Shown here piece by piece: positions 7,120-16,407 of a DNA stretch of 37,475 nt. The translations under genes and the position numbers were made by a program. The notes under the pieces are model-generated. The model saw only the letters and a program-made list of their open reading frames with translations, searched no databases and had not been told where the DNA came from. Source of the stretch: Pseudomonadota bacterium (GTDB lineage Bacteria > Pseudomonadota > Gammaproteobacteria > Xanthomonadales > Rhodanobacteraceae); assembly GCA_018240465.1 (NCBI GenBank), contig JAFEFS010000053.1:1-37475 (forward strand), in the 5' to 3' direction. Each line of letters opens with the position of its first letter. Positions within the stretch are counted from its first letter, which is position 1.

Positions 7120-8895
7120 ATGCGAATGGGTGGGCGACATGGATCCGTTGAGGCGGCGCCTGGAGCGGAGCAATCCGTGGGGGCGCTGCCTTTGGTGGTC
7201 GGCGTCACGAGTCATCGGCACATCTCACCCGACGAAATCGAATCGATTCGCCGGTGCGTACGCGAGTTCCTGCGCGGTCTCCAACGTGACTTTCCGCAAC
7301 GCCCGCTGCTGATACTTTCACCATTGGCCGAAGGCGGCGACCAATGGGTGGCGGACGAGGGGCTCGCGCTCGGCGCACGCCTCGTCGCACCGCTGCCGAT
7401 GCCGCGCGAGCAGTATGCACACGACTTTCACGATGTCGACACGCGGGGCGAATTTTCCAGACTCTGCGCGCGGGCCCAGATCGTCGACGTATCGGCCCTG
7501 CCGGGATTCGTTTCGCCAGGTCCGCCGTCCCGCGGCGGGAATCGCGATCTTCTGTATGCGCAGGCAGGCATCTACGTCTCCAACCATTGCCATATCCTGA
7601 TCGCCATCTGGGACGGCCAGGATTCAGACCATCTTGGCGGTACAGCGCAAATTGCGCACTACCATCTGACCGGAATCAAACCGGCACAGGTCGCGACGAT
7701 GCATCCCGCACGGCGCAGACTCGGCCACCCGAACCACCAGATGCTCTACCACATTTCCTGCTCGCGCCAACGGCCGCAAGCCGCTCGCGCGGCGGGCTCT
7801 GCGCCTCGCCCCCCCGACGCCCGCTGGCGCATCGGCGAACACACGACGCCCGGCAACGAACCGATGCCAGCCACGTTTCGCGCGAGGCTTGATCTGGCAA
7901 GCGAGTTTGCGCAAGAGCAGCACAAGTATATGTCGCGCAATTCCACCCATCCGGGATTGTCGGAAAATCGCGACGGAACCGCGTCGACTGCCGGCGAAAG
8001 CCAAGTCGAACGCCTGTTCCGGTCCGCCGACTGGCTCGCAATCCATTTTCAACAACGTGTCGTTTCGTCGCTGAGAGCTCTCTACACGCTCGCGGCATTG
8101 ATGGCGATCGCATTCGCCGCCTACGACAACCTGCCCGCGCAGGACGACATGATTTATGTGTTCCTGCTCTTGTTCGCGCTTGGCGGCTTCATCGCCCTGC
8201 TCGCCAATCGACGCGGCTGGCATCGCAAATATCTGGACTATCGTGCCCTGGCCGAGGGGCTGCGTATCCAGTTTCATTGGCGTCGTGCGGGCCTTTCCCT
8301 GATCGACGACGACGGCTTCGCCCACGGGAGCTTCCCGCAGAAAGCCGACGCCGAACTCGATTGGGTACGCGATGTCATGCGCTGTGCGGACGTGGAGGAC
8401 GACGCAAGCGCCAGTCCCGCCGCAATCGCCACTATCGACGATGTCATTCGCCAGTGGATTGGTGATGCCAGGCACCCGGGTCAACTCGACTACTACGAAC
8501 GGAAAGTCGCGCAACGCGCACGCACCCACCGGATGACCGAACGCATCGGTAGCGTGAGTCTCGTCATCGGTATCGGCATCAGCATCGTTCTGGCGCTATT
8601 CACGCATCAAATGACGGCCAACCTGAAGAACGACCTCATCGTCCTGATGGCGGTATTCTCGGTCGTCGCAGGCGTGCGTTCCGCGTACGCCTACAAGAAG
8701 GCAGACAAGGAACTGATTCAACAATACCGTTCCATACATCGACATTTCCTCGAGGCGCAAAAAGCAATCAGGCTCGCCCGCAGCATCGATGAGAAACGCG
8801 AAGTCCTGCGTCTGCTCGGAGAGGCGGCCCTCGCCGAACAAGTCGAGTGGGTATCGATGCAGCGTCAGCGCCCGCTGGAGCACAACCGCATCTGA
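7120..8895 (+). CDS. SLOG-like nucleotide-binding domain fused to SLATT-like four-helix membrane module
   Basis: A 591-residue protein. Residues ~23-190 look like a Rossmann-type SLOG-family domain: PLVVGVTSHRHI, LLILSPLAEGGDQWVADEGL, ALGARLVAPLPMP, then YVSNHCHILIAIWDGQDSDH and LGGTAQIAHYHLTG. A low-complexity linker of ~100 residues follows. The C-terminal half has two helix pairs: ~321-337 with ~345-362, and ~476-494 with ~506-523. Each pair is followed by a charged amphipathic segment (RRGWHRKYLDYRALAEGLR; YKKADKELIQQYRSIHRHF), as in SLATT-type effectors. In published comparative genomics, SLOG and SLATT domains are predicted to sense nucleotide signals and to form membrane pores in conflict systems. 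The ATG at 7120 lacks a clear ribosome-binding site. GTG at 7177 is preceded by GGAGCGGAG and would start right before the SLOG strand, so it is a serious alternative. Confidence 0.72.
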   Translation: MRMGGRHGSVEAAPGAEQSVGALPLVVGVTSHRHISPDEIESIRRCVREFLRGLQRDFPQRPLLILSPLAEGGDQWVADEGLALGARLVAPLPMPREQYAHDFHDVDTRGEFSRLCARAQIVDVSALPGFVSPGPPSRGGNRDLLYAQAGIYVSNHCHILIAIWDGQDSDHLGGTAQIAHYHLTGIKPAQVATMHPARRRLGHPNHQMLYHISCSRQRPQAARAAGSAPRPPDARWRIGEHTTPGNEPMPATFRARLDLASEFAQEQHKYMSRNSTHPGLSENRDGTASTAGESQVERLFRSADWLAIHFQQRVVSSLRALYTLAALMAIAFAAYDNLPAQDDMIYVFLLLFALGGFIALLANRRGWHRKYLDYRALAEGLRIQFHWRRAGLSLIDDDGFAHGSFPQKADAELDWVRDVMRCADVEDDASASPAAIATIDDVIRQWIGDARHPGQLDYYERKVAQRARTHRMTERIGSVSLVIGIGISIVLALFTHQMTANLKNDLIVLMAVFSVVAGVRSAYAYKKADKELIQQYRSIHRHFLEAQKAIRLARSIDEKREVLRLLGEAALAEQVEWVSMQRQRPLEHNRI

Positions 8896-8931
8896 GGCCA
8901 GCGCACCCGGTCCGCGATCCAGGAACCGGAC

Positions 8932-9519
8932 CTACAGTCCGGCAATATGCACCGCATGCCTCGGCTTGTTGACCGGGCCGGGCACGGTGTTGGCGCGCAT
9001 CTGCCGCAGTTCGGCGCTGTCGTGGAAATCGACGTAGGGCGTCAGGTCGAGATTGTCGGGCACCCTGTCGAGCTTCTCGTCGCCGATCACCTTGATGTAC
9101 TCCTCCATGAATTCGTTGTAGGCGTCCCACTTGATGCCCTCGGCGCGCACCGCCGCCTGTTCGGCATGCAGCGCGATCTGGTGCGAGGTCAGGTAGTGCA
9201 TGCCGAGCAGCTGGATCAAGGACTTCTCGACCGCCTCGTGCACGATCAGGAAGCGGTCGGTGTACACGCGCCGGCCGCGGTAGACGAAACTCTTCGGCAT
9301 GTGCCGGTCGATGAAGATCGTGTGTCCGTCGACGCTGTAGCCGGCAAGGTAGGGAATGTCGTAGCTGCGATCGAGATGCACGCGCGCGACGATGGACTTC
9401 ATCGCCTGATCCATCATCGTCTTGCCGATCACCCATTCCGGCCAATGCGACTTGGGCTGCTTCTTCGTGTCGGGTGCGAGCGCCTTGTGGAATTCCGGAT
9501 GCCGTTTGGTGCCGTGCAT
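8932..9519 (-). CDS. Conserved-looking protein with HExxE motif, possible metal-binding hydrolase
   Basis: A 195-residue soluble protein. GAGGAG lies eight bases before the ATG. I do not recognise a named family. Notable features are IPYLAGYSVDGHTIFIDRHM, then FLIVHEAVEKSLI with His94-Glu95-x-x-Glu98, and SHQIALHAEQAAV with His113 and Glu120. This spacing of His and Glu on two helices resembles metal-binding sites (a zincin variant or a helical di-metal site), but the canonical second His of HExxH is missing. There is no signal peptide or membrane segment. It ends convergently 36 bases from the SLOG/SLATT-like gene and lies upstream of nothing obvious (tadA is transcribed towards it from the other side). 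A metal-dependent activity is an inference from motifs only. Confidence 0.7.
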   Translation of the reverse strand: MHGTKRHPEFHKALAPDTKKQPKSHWPEWVIGKTMMDQAMKSIVARVHLDRSYDIPYLAGYSVDGHTIFIDRHMPKSFVYRGRRVYTDRFLIVHEAVEKSLIQLLGMHYLTSHQIALHAEQAAVRAEGIKWDAYNEFMEEYIKVIGDEKLDRVPDNLDLTPYVDFHDSAELRQMRANTVPGPVNKPRHAVHIAGL

Positions 9520-9597
9520 GACTCCACTCCTCGGTGTCGGTAGGAAATCGCAGCCTAGCGCAGAATTTGTTGGAATTTCCCAATCGCGCGTCGCGAC

Positions 9598-10092
9598 TCA
9601 ACCGCGGCGTTCGCGGAAGAACGCGCGCAGCATCGTCCCCGCCTCCTCGCCGAGCAGGCCGGCGGAAACGGCGACGCGGTGATTGTGCAGCGACGAAACC
9701 AGCGTATCGAAAACGCTGCCGGCGGCACCGGTCTTCGGATCGGCCGCGGCATAGACGACCCGTTCGACGCGCGCATGCACGATCGCGCCGGCGCACATGA
9801 CGCAGGGTTCAAGCGTCACGTACAGCGTCGATCCCGGCAGGCGATAGTTTCCCTCGCGCGCGCCCGCGTCGCGCAGCGCGACGATTTCCGCGTGCGCAGT
9901 CGCATCATTGCCGCTGATGCTGCGGTTCCAGCCTTCGCCGATGACGACACCGCTGCGCACGAGCACGGCACCGACAGGCACCTCAGCGTGCGCGTCGCGC
10001 GCATGCGCGGCGAGCTCGAGCGCGCGGCGCATGAATGCGACATCGTCCGGATCGAATGGCGCGAGCGGCAGCGGCGGGGAATCGGAAGGCAT
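9598..10092 (-). CDS. tadA: tRNA-specific adenosine deaminase TadA
   Basis: A 164-residue cytidine-deaminase-fold enzyme. It carries the zinc ligands and catalytic Glu in order: His67-Ala-Glu69 (DATAHAEIVALRDAG) and Pro-Cys97-x-x-Cys100 (LEPCVMCAGAIVHAR). The segment AEVPVGAVLV and the C-terminal block ending in RAFFRERRG are typical of TadA rather than of free-nucleoside deaminases. TadA deaminates A34 to inosine in tRNA-Arg(ACG) so that it can read CGU, CGC and CGA, and it is usually essential. The start at 10092 gives a normal family length with a ~15-residue Pro-rich leader. The threonine aldolase-like gene diverges from it across an 87-base gap. Confidence 0.95.
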   Translation of the reverse strand: MPSDSPPLPLAPFDPDDVAFMRRALELAAHARDAHAEVPVGAVLVRSGVVIGEGWNRSISGNDATAHAEIVALRDAGAREGNYRLPGSTLYVTLEPCVMCAGAIVHARVERVVYAAADPKTGAAGSVFDTLVSSLHNHRVAVSAGLLGEEAGTMLRAFFRERRG

Positions 10093-10179
10093 GCCGCGAT
10101 TCTAGCAGTCGCCCGCGTGCGGTTTGATCGCCTTTGCCCGTAGCGATGCGATACTTCGCCATTGCATATCGGAGGTTGC

Positions 10180-11223
10180 ATGACCGCTTCGAACAAGAAC
10201 TTCGCCAGCGACAACGTCGTCGGCGCATCAATCGGAATCCTCACGGCCATCGCCGCGGCCAATGGCGGCGCGCAGCCTTCCTACGGAGCGGACGACTGGT
10301 CGCAACGCGTCGAGCGCAGGCTGCGCGAGGTCTTCGAGACGGATCTCGATGTGCTTCTCGTCGCGACAGGTTCGGCTGCAAACGCGCTGTCGCTTGCGGC
10401 GCTTGCGCCCCCCTGGGGTGGCGTGCTCTGCCATGAGGAAAGCCACATCAACAACGACGAATGCGGCGCCCCGGAGTTCTACAGCGGCGGCAGGCTGCTC
10501 ACCCTCGCCGGGGCGGGGGCGAAACTCGATCCGACCCAACTGCGCACGCACTCGCTCGCCAAGATCGGCGACGTGCATTGCACCCAGCCGACCTGCGTCA
10601 GCCTCTCGCAGGTGACCGAGCTCGGCAGCGTCTATTCTCTGGACGAACTGCGCACCATCGGCGCTGTGTGCCGCGAGCGCAAGTTCCGCCTGCACATGGA
10701 CGGCGCGCGCTTCGCCAACGCGCTCGCCGCGCTCGGCTGCACGCCGGCGGAGATGACCTGGAAAGCCGGCGTCGACGTGCTTTCCTTCGGTGCGACGAAG
10801 AACGGCGCGCTGGCCGCCGAGGCGATCGTCGTCTTCGACCGCAGCCTCACCCAAGAGCTGGCCTATCGCCGCAAGCGCGGCGGCCATCTGCTGTCGAAGA
10901 TGCGCCTGGTGGCGGCGCAAATGGACGCCTATCTCGCCGAGGATCTGTGGCTGCGCAACGCACGGCACGCCAATGCGATGGCCCAGCGCCTTGCCGGGGG
11001 CCTACGCGGCGTGACGGGAGTCAGCGTCCACGAGGGCGGCGACGCCAACATCCTGTTCTGCACCCTGCCGCAGCGGATCAGCGATGGATTGCACGCGCAA
11101 GGATTCCATTTCTACGGCGATCGCTGGGGCCCGGGCGTGGTCCGCCTCGTGACCTCGTTCGCGACGCAAGCGGCCGATGTAGATGCGCTCATCGCTGCCG
11201 CGCAGCGCCTCGGTTCGAGTTGA
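10180..11223 (+). CDS. Low-specificity L-threonine aldolase-like PLP enzyme
   Basis: A 347-residue fold-type I PLP enzyme of the beta-eliminating lyase/threonine aldolase family. The start has GGAGG four bases upstream. Markers are [27 protein letters not shown] (phosphate and cofactor contacts), [33 protein letters not shown] (the Asp that pairs with the pyridine nitrogen) and [13 protein letters not shown] with the Schiff-base Lys207. The family cleaves threonine or allo-threonine to glycine and acetaldehyde, and some members act on other beta-hydroxy amino acids. Length fits the family. Stereochemistry and real substrate cannot be read from the sequence. It has its own promoter region shared with tadA and converges on the next gene. 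Confidence 0.9.
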   Translation: MTASNKNFASDNVVGASIGILTAIAAANGGAQPSYGADDWSQRVERRLREVFETDLDVLLVATGSAANALSLAALAPPWGGVLCHEESHINNDECGAPEFYSGGRLLTLAGAGAKLDPTQLRTHSLAKIGDVHCTQPTCVSLSQVTELGSVYSLDELRTIGAVCRERKFRLHMDGARFANALAALGCTPAEMTWKAGVDVLSFGATKNGALAAEAIVVFDRSLTQELAYRRKRGGHLLSKMRLVAAQMDAYLAEDLWLRNARHANAMAQRLAGGLRGVTGVSVHEGGDANILFCTLPQRISDGLHAQGFHFYGDRWGPGVVRLVTSFATQAADVDALIAAAQRLGSS

Positions 11224-11228
11224 AGCGT

Positions 11229-11252
11229 GCCTTCTCCCGTCGGGGGGGGAAG
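11229..11252. repeat. Degenerate CCTTCTCCC-type intergenic hairpin
   Basis: Between two convergent stops, CCTTCTCCC is followed by GTC and a G-run with AAG, forming an imperfect stem. The left arm matches the hairpin after guaB at 14864-14883. It may serve as a bidirectional terminator or be a REP-like relic. Confidence 0.45.
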
Positions 11253-11253
11253 A

Positions 11254-12267
11254 TCAAAACCCTTCGAGCACGATCTTGCCGCGCGCGGCGCCACTTTCGA
11301 GCAACGCGTGCGCGCGCCTGAGGTTGGCCGCGTTGATCGTGCCGAAGTGCTCGGCAACGGTGGAGCGGATCACGCCGCGATCGACGAGTTGGGCGACGCG
11401 ATGCAGGATCTCGCCCTGCCGCGCAAGCTGCGGCGTGCGGAAAGTCGAGCGCGTGAACATCGACTCCCAGTGCAGCGACAGTGACTTGCGCTTGAACGCG
11501 AGCACGTCGAGCGACTTCGGGTCGTCGATCAGCGCGAACTGGCCTTCGGCTTCGAGCAGGTCGGGCATCTGCGCCAGATAGTCGTCGGTGTGGGTGATGC
11601 CGATCGCCGCACTGATCTGCGCTATGCCGATCGCCTTCAATCCCTCCGCCAGCGGCTTGGCGTGATCGATCACGTAATGCGCGCCGAGCTCGCGTACCCA
11701 GTCGCGCGTCGCTTCGCGCGAGGCCGTGCCGATAATGGTCCAGCCGGTCAGCTTGCTTGCGAACTGCACGAGAATCGAGCCGACACCGCCGCCCGCGCCG
11801 ATCACGAGCAACATGTTGTCGCGCATCGGATCGGCGCTCTGCACCTTGAGCCGGTCGAACAGCAGTTCCCAGGCGGTGACCGATGTCAGTGGCAGCGCGG
11901 CGGCTGCGGCATAGTCGAGGCTGGCAGGCATCGGCCCGACGATGCGTTCGTCGACGAGCTGCAATTCGCTGTTGCTGCCGGCGCGGGTCACGTCGCCCGC
12001 GTACCAGACCTTGTCACCCGGCTTGAACTTGCTCGTCTTCGCGCCGGCTGCGCGTACGATGCCAGCCGCATCCCAGCCGAGGACGCGTGGCTGACCGTCG
12101 GTCGAGGACGCGCGCATGCGCACCTTGGTGTCGACCGGATTGACCGAGACGGCCTTGACCTCGATCAGCAGGTCGAAGTCGCCGGGCACCGGCTCGACCA
12201 TGTCCAGATCGAGCAGCGAATCGGCATGATCGACCGGAAGTGACTGGAAATAACCTATAATTTTCAT
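11254..12267 (-). CDS. Zinc-binding-type alcohol dehydrogenase / NADPH:quinone oxidoreductase family protein
   Basis: A 337-residue medium-chain dehydrogenase/reductase. The N-terminal GroES-like domain shows DLLIEVKAVSVNPVDTKVR, and the cofactor-binding Rossmann motif is LLVIGAGGGVGSILVQFAS. RVLGWDAAGIV and FKPGDKVWYAGDV are typical of the quinone reductase branch. The Cys and His ligands of the catalytic zinc seen in true alcohol dehydrogenases are absent, so NAD(P)H-dependent reduction of quinones or enones is more likely than alcohol oxidation. Its start at 12267 follows an AT-rich stretch. Such genes are often controlled by a neighbouring HxlR or LysR regulator; none is next to it here. 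The family is clear and the substrate unknown. Confidence 0.88.
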   Translation of the reverse strand: MKIIGYFQSLPVDHADSLLDLDMVEPVPGDFDLLIEVKAVSVNPVDTKVRMRASSTDGQPRVLGWDAAGIVRAAGAKTSKFKPGDKVWYAGDVTRAGSNSELQLVDERIVGPMPASLDYAAAAALPLTSVTAWELLFDRLKVQSADPMRDNMLLVIGAGGGVGSILVQFASKLTGWTIIGTASREATRDWVRELGAHYVIDHAKPLAEGLKAIGIAQISAAIGITHTDDYLAQMPDLLEAEGQFALIDDPKSLDVLAFKRKSLSLHWESMFTRSTFRTPQLARQGEILHRVAQLVDRGVIRSTVAEHFGTINAANLRRAHALLESGAARGKIVLEGF

Positions 12268-12406
12268 TTTGTTACCAAGTATTCCTCATTCAATCGCCAA
12301 TCAAAAGCGTACGCGACGGCATATGCAAATTCCCGTGGATTGTTGGATACCGCAAGCTTAGTCTACGACGATCGCATCAGCGATTTTTCAGCACGACGCC
12401 CTGACG

Positions 12407-13195
12407 ATGCTCGATCCGCAATCCCACAGCGCCATGTACACCCTCTGCGGCCTGCTCGTCGGCCTGCTCGTGGGTTTCACCGGTGTCGGCGGCGGCTCGT
12501 TGATGACACCGCTGCTGGTGCTTGCCTTCGGTTTCAACCCGGCCACGGCGGTGGGCACGGACCTGCTTCACGCCGCGATCAGCAAGGCCTGCGGCACCGT
12601 CGTCCACGGCCGCAACGCGACGGTCGACTGGCGCATCGTCGCGCGCCTGGCCACCGGTTCGATTCCGGCAACTATCGCGACGATCCTGCTGCTGCGCTAT
12701 CTGGATCTCGGTGGCCACGGCAGCGGCCGCCTCATCGCGGTCATGCTCGGCATGGCGCTCATCGCCACCGCCACCAGCCTGCTTTTCCGCGGCCGCATCC
12801 TCGACGCGTTCGCGCGCTCCGCCGAGCGCCTGAGCGCGACGCAGGTTCACCACCTCACGATCGCGCTCGGCCTGCTGCTCGGCGTGCTCGTGTCGCTCAC
12901 CTCGGTGGGTGCCGGCGCCCTCGGCATGGTCGCGCTGCTGTCGCTCTATCCGAAAGCGTCGTCCGCGCGCCTGGTCGGTACGGATATTGCCCATGCGGTA
13001 CCGTTGACGCTGGTGGCGGGCCTCGGCCACTGGTATCTCGGCAGCGTCGACTGGACGCTGCTCGTGTCTCTGTTGTTGGGCTCACTGCCCGGCATCGTCA
13101 TCGGCAGCCAACTGACCGGCTATGTGCCGGATCGCATCTTGCGGCCCATCCTCGGAACCGCGCTCGTGGCCGTGGGCGCGCGCCTGATCGTCTAG
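12407..13195 (+). CDS. TSUP family (TauE/SafE) sulfite/anion exporter-like membrane protein
   Basis: A 262-residue protein of mostly hydrophobic segments in two related halves, as in the TSUP family. The signature GFTGVGGGSLMTPLLVL with FGFNPATAVGTDLLHAA is in the first half. The matching second copy is VSLTSVGAGALGMVALLSLYP with ARLVGTDIAHAVPLT. About seven or eight membrane helices can be drawn. Family members export sulfite, sulfoacetate or related small anions across the inner membrane. No sulfur-metabolism gene is nearby, so the anion is unknown. The start at 12407 has no strong ribosome-binding site; the ATG at 12434 begins just before the first helix and is an alternative. The 139-base gap upstream is AT-rich and shared with the divergent dehydrogenase. 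Confidence 0.88.
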   Translation: MLDPQSHSAMYTLCGLLVGLLVGFTGVGGGSLMTPLLVLAFGFNPATAVGTDLLHAAISKACGTVVHGRNATVDWRIVARLATGSIPATIATILLLRYLDLGGHGSGRLIAVMLGMALIATATSLLFRGRILDAFARSAERLSATQVHHLTIALGLLLGVLVSLTSVGAGALGMVALLSLYPKASSARLVGTDIAHAVPLTLVAGLGHWYLGSVDWTLLVSLLLGSLPGIVIGSQLTGYVPDRILRPILGTALVAVGARLIV

Positions 13196-13218
13196 CCCGT
13201 GGCGATCGCATCGGTGGT

Positions 13219-14784
13219 TCACTCCCACTCGATCGTCGCGGGTGGCTTGCCGCTGATATCATAAACTACGCGAGATATACCGCGTAATTCATTGATAATT
13301 CTGTTGGAAACCTTGCCAAGAAAGTCGTATGGCAGATGCGCCCAATGCGCAGTCATGAAGTCGATCGTCTCGACCGCTCGCAAGGACACCACCCACTCGT
13401 AAGCACGTGCATCACCAACGACGCCGACGGATTTCACCGGCAGGAACACCACAAAGGCCTGGCTGACCTGATCGTAGAGATCGGCACGGCGCAATTCCTC
13501 GATGAAGATCGCATCCGCGCGCTGCAGCAGTTCGACGTATTCCGCTTTGACTTCGCCGAGCACACGCACGCCCAGACCCGGACCGGGGAACGGATGCCGG
13601 TAAACCATCTCGCGCGGCAGACCAAGTTCGACGCCGAGACGACGCACTTCATCCTTGAATAGCTCGCGTAGCGGCTCGACCAGGCCAAGCTGCATGTCCT
13701 CAGGCAGGCCACCGACGTTGTGGTGGCTTTTGATGACGTGCGCCTTGCCGGTCTTGCTGCCGGCCGACTCGATCACGTCGGGATAGATCGTGCCCTGTGC
13801 CAGCCAACGCGCCTTGGTCAATTTCTTCGACTCTTCATCGAAAATTTCGATGAAGAGTCGACCGATCACCTTTCGCTTCTGCTCGGGGTCGGCGACGTCC
13901 GCAAGTGCCTTGAAATAGCGATCCGCCGCATTGACGCGGATCACCTTGACGCCCATATGCTCGGCGAACATCGCCATCACCTGATCGCCTTCCTGCCAGC
14001 GCAGCAGACCGGTGTCGACGAACACGCAAGTCAGCTGCTTGCCGATCGCGCGATGCAGCAGCGCGGCGACGACAGACGAATCGACGCCGCCCGACAAGCC
14101 GAGGATCACCTCGTCGCTGCCGACCTGTGCGCGCACGCGCGCGATCTGGTCCTCGATGATGTTCGCCGCGGTCCACAGCGCCGCGCAGCCGCAGATATCG
14201 ACGACGAAGCGACGCAGCAGCGCCATGCCCTGCTTGGTGTGAGTGACCTCGGGATGGAACTGCACGCCGTACCAGCGCCTGGCCTCGTTCGCCATCGCCG
14301 CGACCGGGATGCGATCGGTGACCGCCGTGACCGCGAAACCGGGGGGCGCTTTGGCGACATGGTCGCCGTGGCTCATCCACACATCGAGTTTTTTCGCGCC
14401 GGCATGGTCGCTCAGGCCGTCGAGCAGCACATCCTTCGCGACTACATCGACCTGCGCATGACCGAATTCGCGCGCATCGGCTGCCTCGGTCATGCCACCG
14501 AGTTGCGCCGCGAGCGTCTGCATGCCGTAGCAGATGCCGAGTATCGGGAGACCCGCATCGAACACCTGCTGCGGCGCCTTCGGCGCGCCTTCGAGCGTAG
14601 TCGATTCGGGGCCGCCGGAAAGGATGATGCCCTTGGCACCGAACCCGGCGATCTCGGCCGGATCGTGGTCCCAGGCCCAGATCTCACAGTAGACGCCGAT
14701 CTCGCGGATGCGCCGCGCGATCAGCTGCGTGTATTGCGCGCCGAAATCGAGGATGAGGATTTTGTCGGTGTGGATGTTTTGCAT
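13219..14784 (-). CDS. guaA: GMP synthase (glutamine-hydrolysing)
   Basis: A 521-residue enzyme that aminates XMP to GMP using glutamine and ATP, the last step of guanine nucleotide synthesis in the cytoplasm. The class I amidotransferase domain (residues ~1-200) has the nucleophile Cys in [10 protein letters not shown] and the His-Glu pair in [10 protein letters not shown]. The ATP-pyrophosphatase domain has the P-loop [16 protein letters not shown]. The C-terminal dimerisation domain ends in [11 protein letters not shown] chose the ATG at 14784 because GAGGGGAG lies six bases upstream and the next residues match the family N-terminus; a longer frame to 14892 runs into the intergenic repeat. 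It lies 104 bases after guaB, in the usual guaBA order. Confidence 0.97.
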   Translation of the reverse strand: MQNIHTDKILILDFGAQYTQLIARRIREIGVYCEIWAWDHDPAEIAGFGAKGIILSGGPESTTLEGAPKAPQQVFDAGLPILGICYGMQTLAAQLGGMTEAADAREFGHAQVDVVAKDVLLDGLSDHAGAKKLDVWMSHGDHVAKAPPGFAVTAVTDRIPVAAMANEARRWYGVQFHPEVTHTKQGMALLRRFVVDICGCAALWTAANIIEDQIARVRAQVGSDEVILGLSGGVDSSVVAALLHRAIGKQLTCVFVDTGLLRWQEGDQVMAMFAEHMGVKVIRVNAADRYFKALADVADPEQKRKVIGRLFIEIFDEESKKLTKARWLAQGTIYPDVIESAGSKTGKAHVIKSHHNVGGLPEDMQLGLVEPLRELFKDEVRRLGVELGLPREMVYRHPFPGPGLGVRVLGEVKAEYVELLQRADAIFIEELRRADLYDQVSQAFVVFLPVKSVGVVGDARAYEWVVSLRAVETIDFMTAHWAHLPYDFLGKVSNRIINELRGISRVVYDISGKPPATIEWE

Positions 14785-14790
14785 GCTTCG

Positions 14791-14883
14791 CTCCCCTCGC
14801 CCGCCGGGAGAGGGGCCGGGGGGTGAGGGTCCGGGTTTCACACAGCCTCTCACGATGAAGATTCCTTCTCCCGACGGAGAAGG
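14791..14883. repeat. guaB-guaA spacer with two inverted repeats (REP-like)
   Basis: The spacer holds a perfect 8-base stem with a 4-base loop (14864-14871 with 14876-14883) five bases after the guaB stop, and a second element (CCCCTC 14793-14798 with GAGGGG 14810-14815). On the minus strand the second element reads CCCTCACCCCCC then CCCCTCTCCCGGCGGG, a form common as dispersed repeats in Xanthomonadales. The second stem covers the guaA ribosome-binding site, so folding could limit guaA translation. Confidence 0.65.
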
Positions 14884-14888
14884 GCAAA

Positions 14889-16391
<1,503 letters not shown>

Positions 16392-16407
16392 TTACCCGCG
16401 ACCTCGC

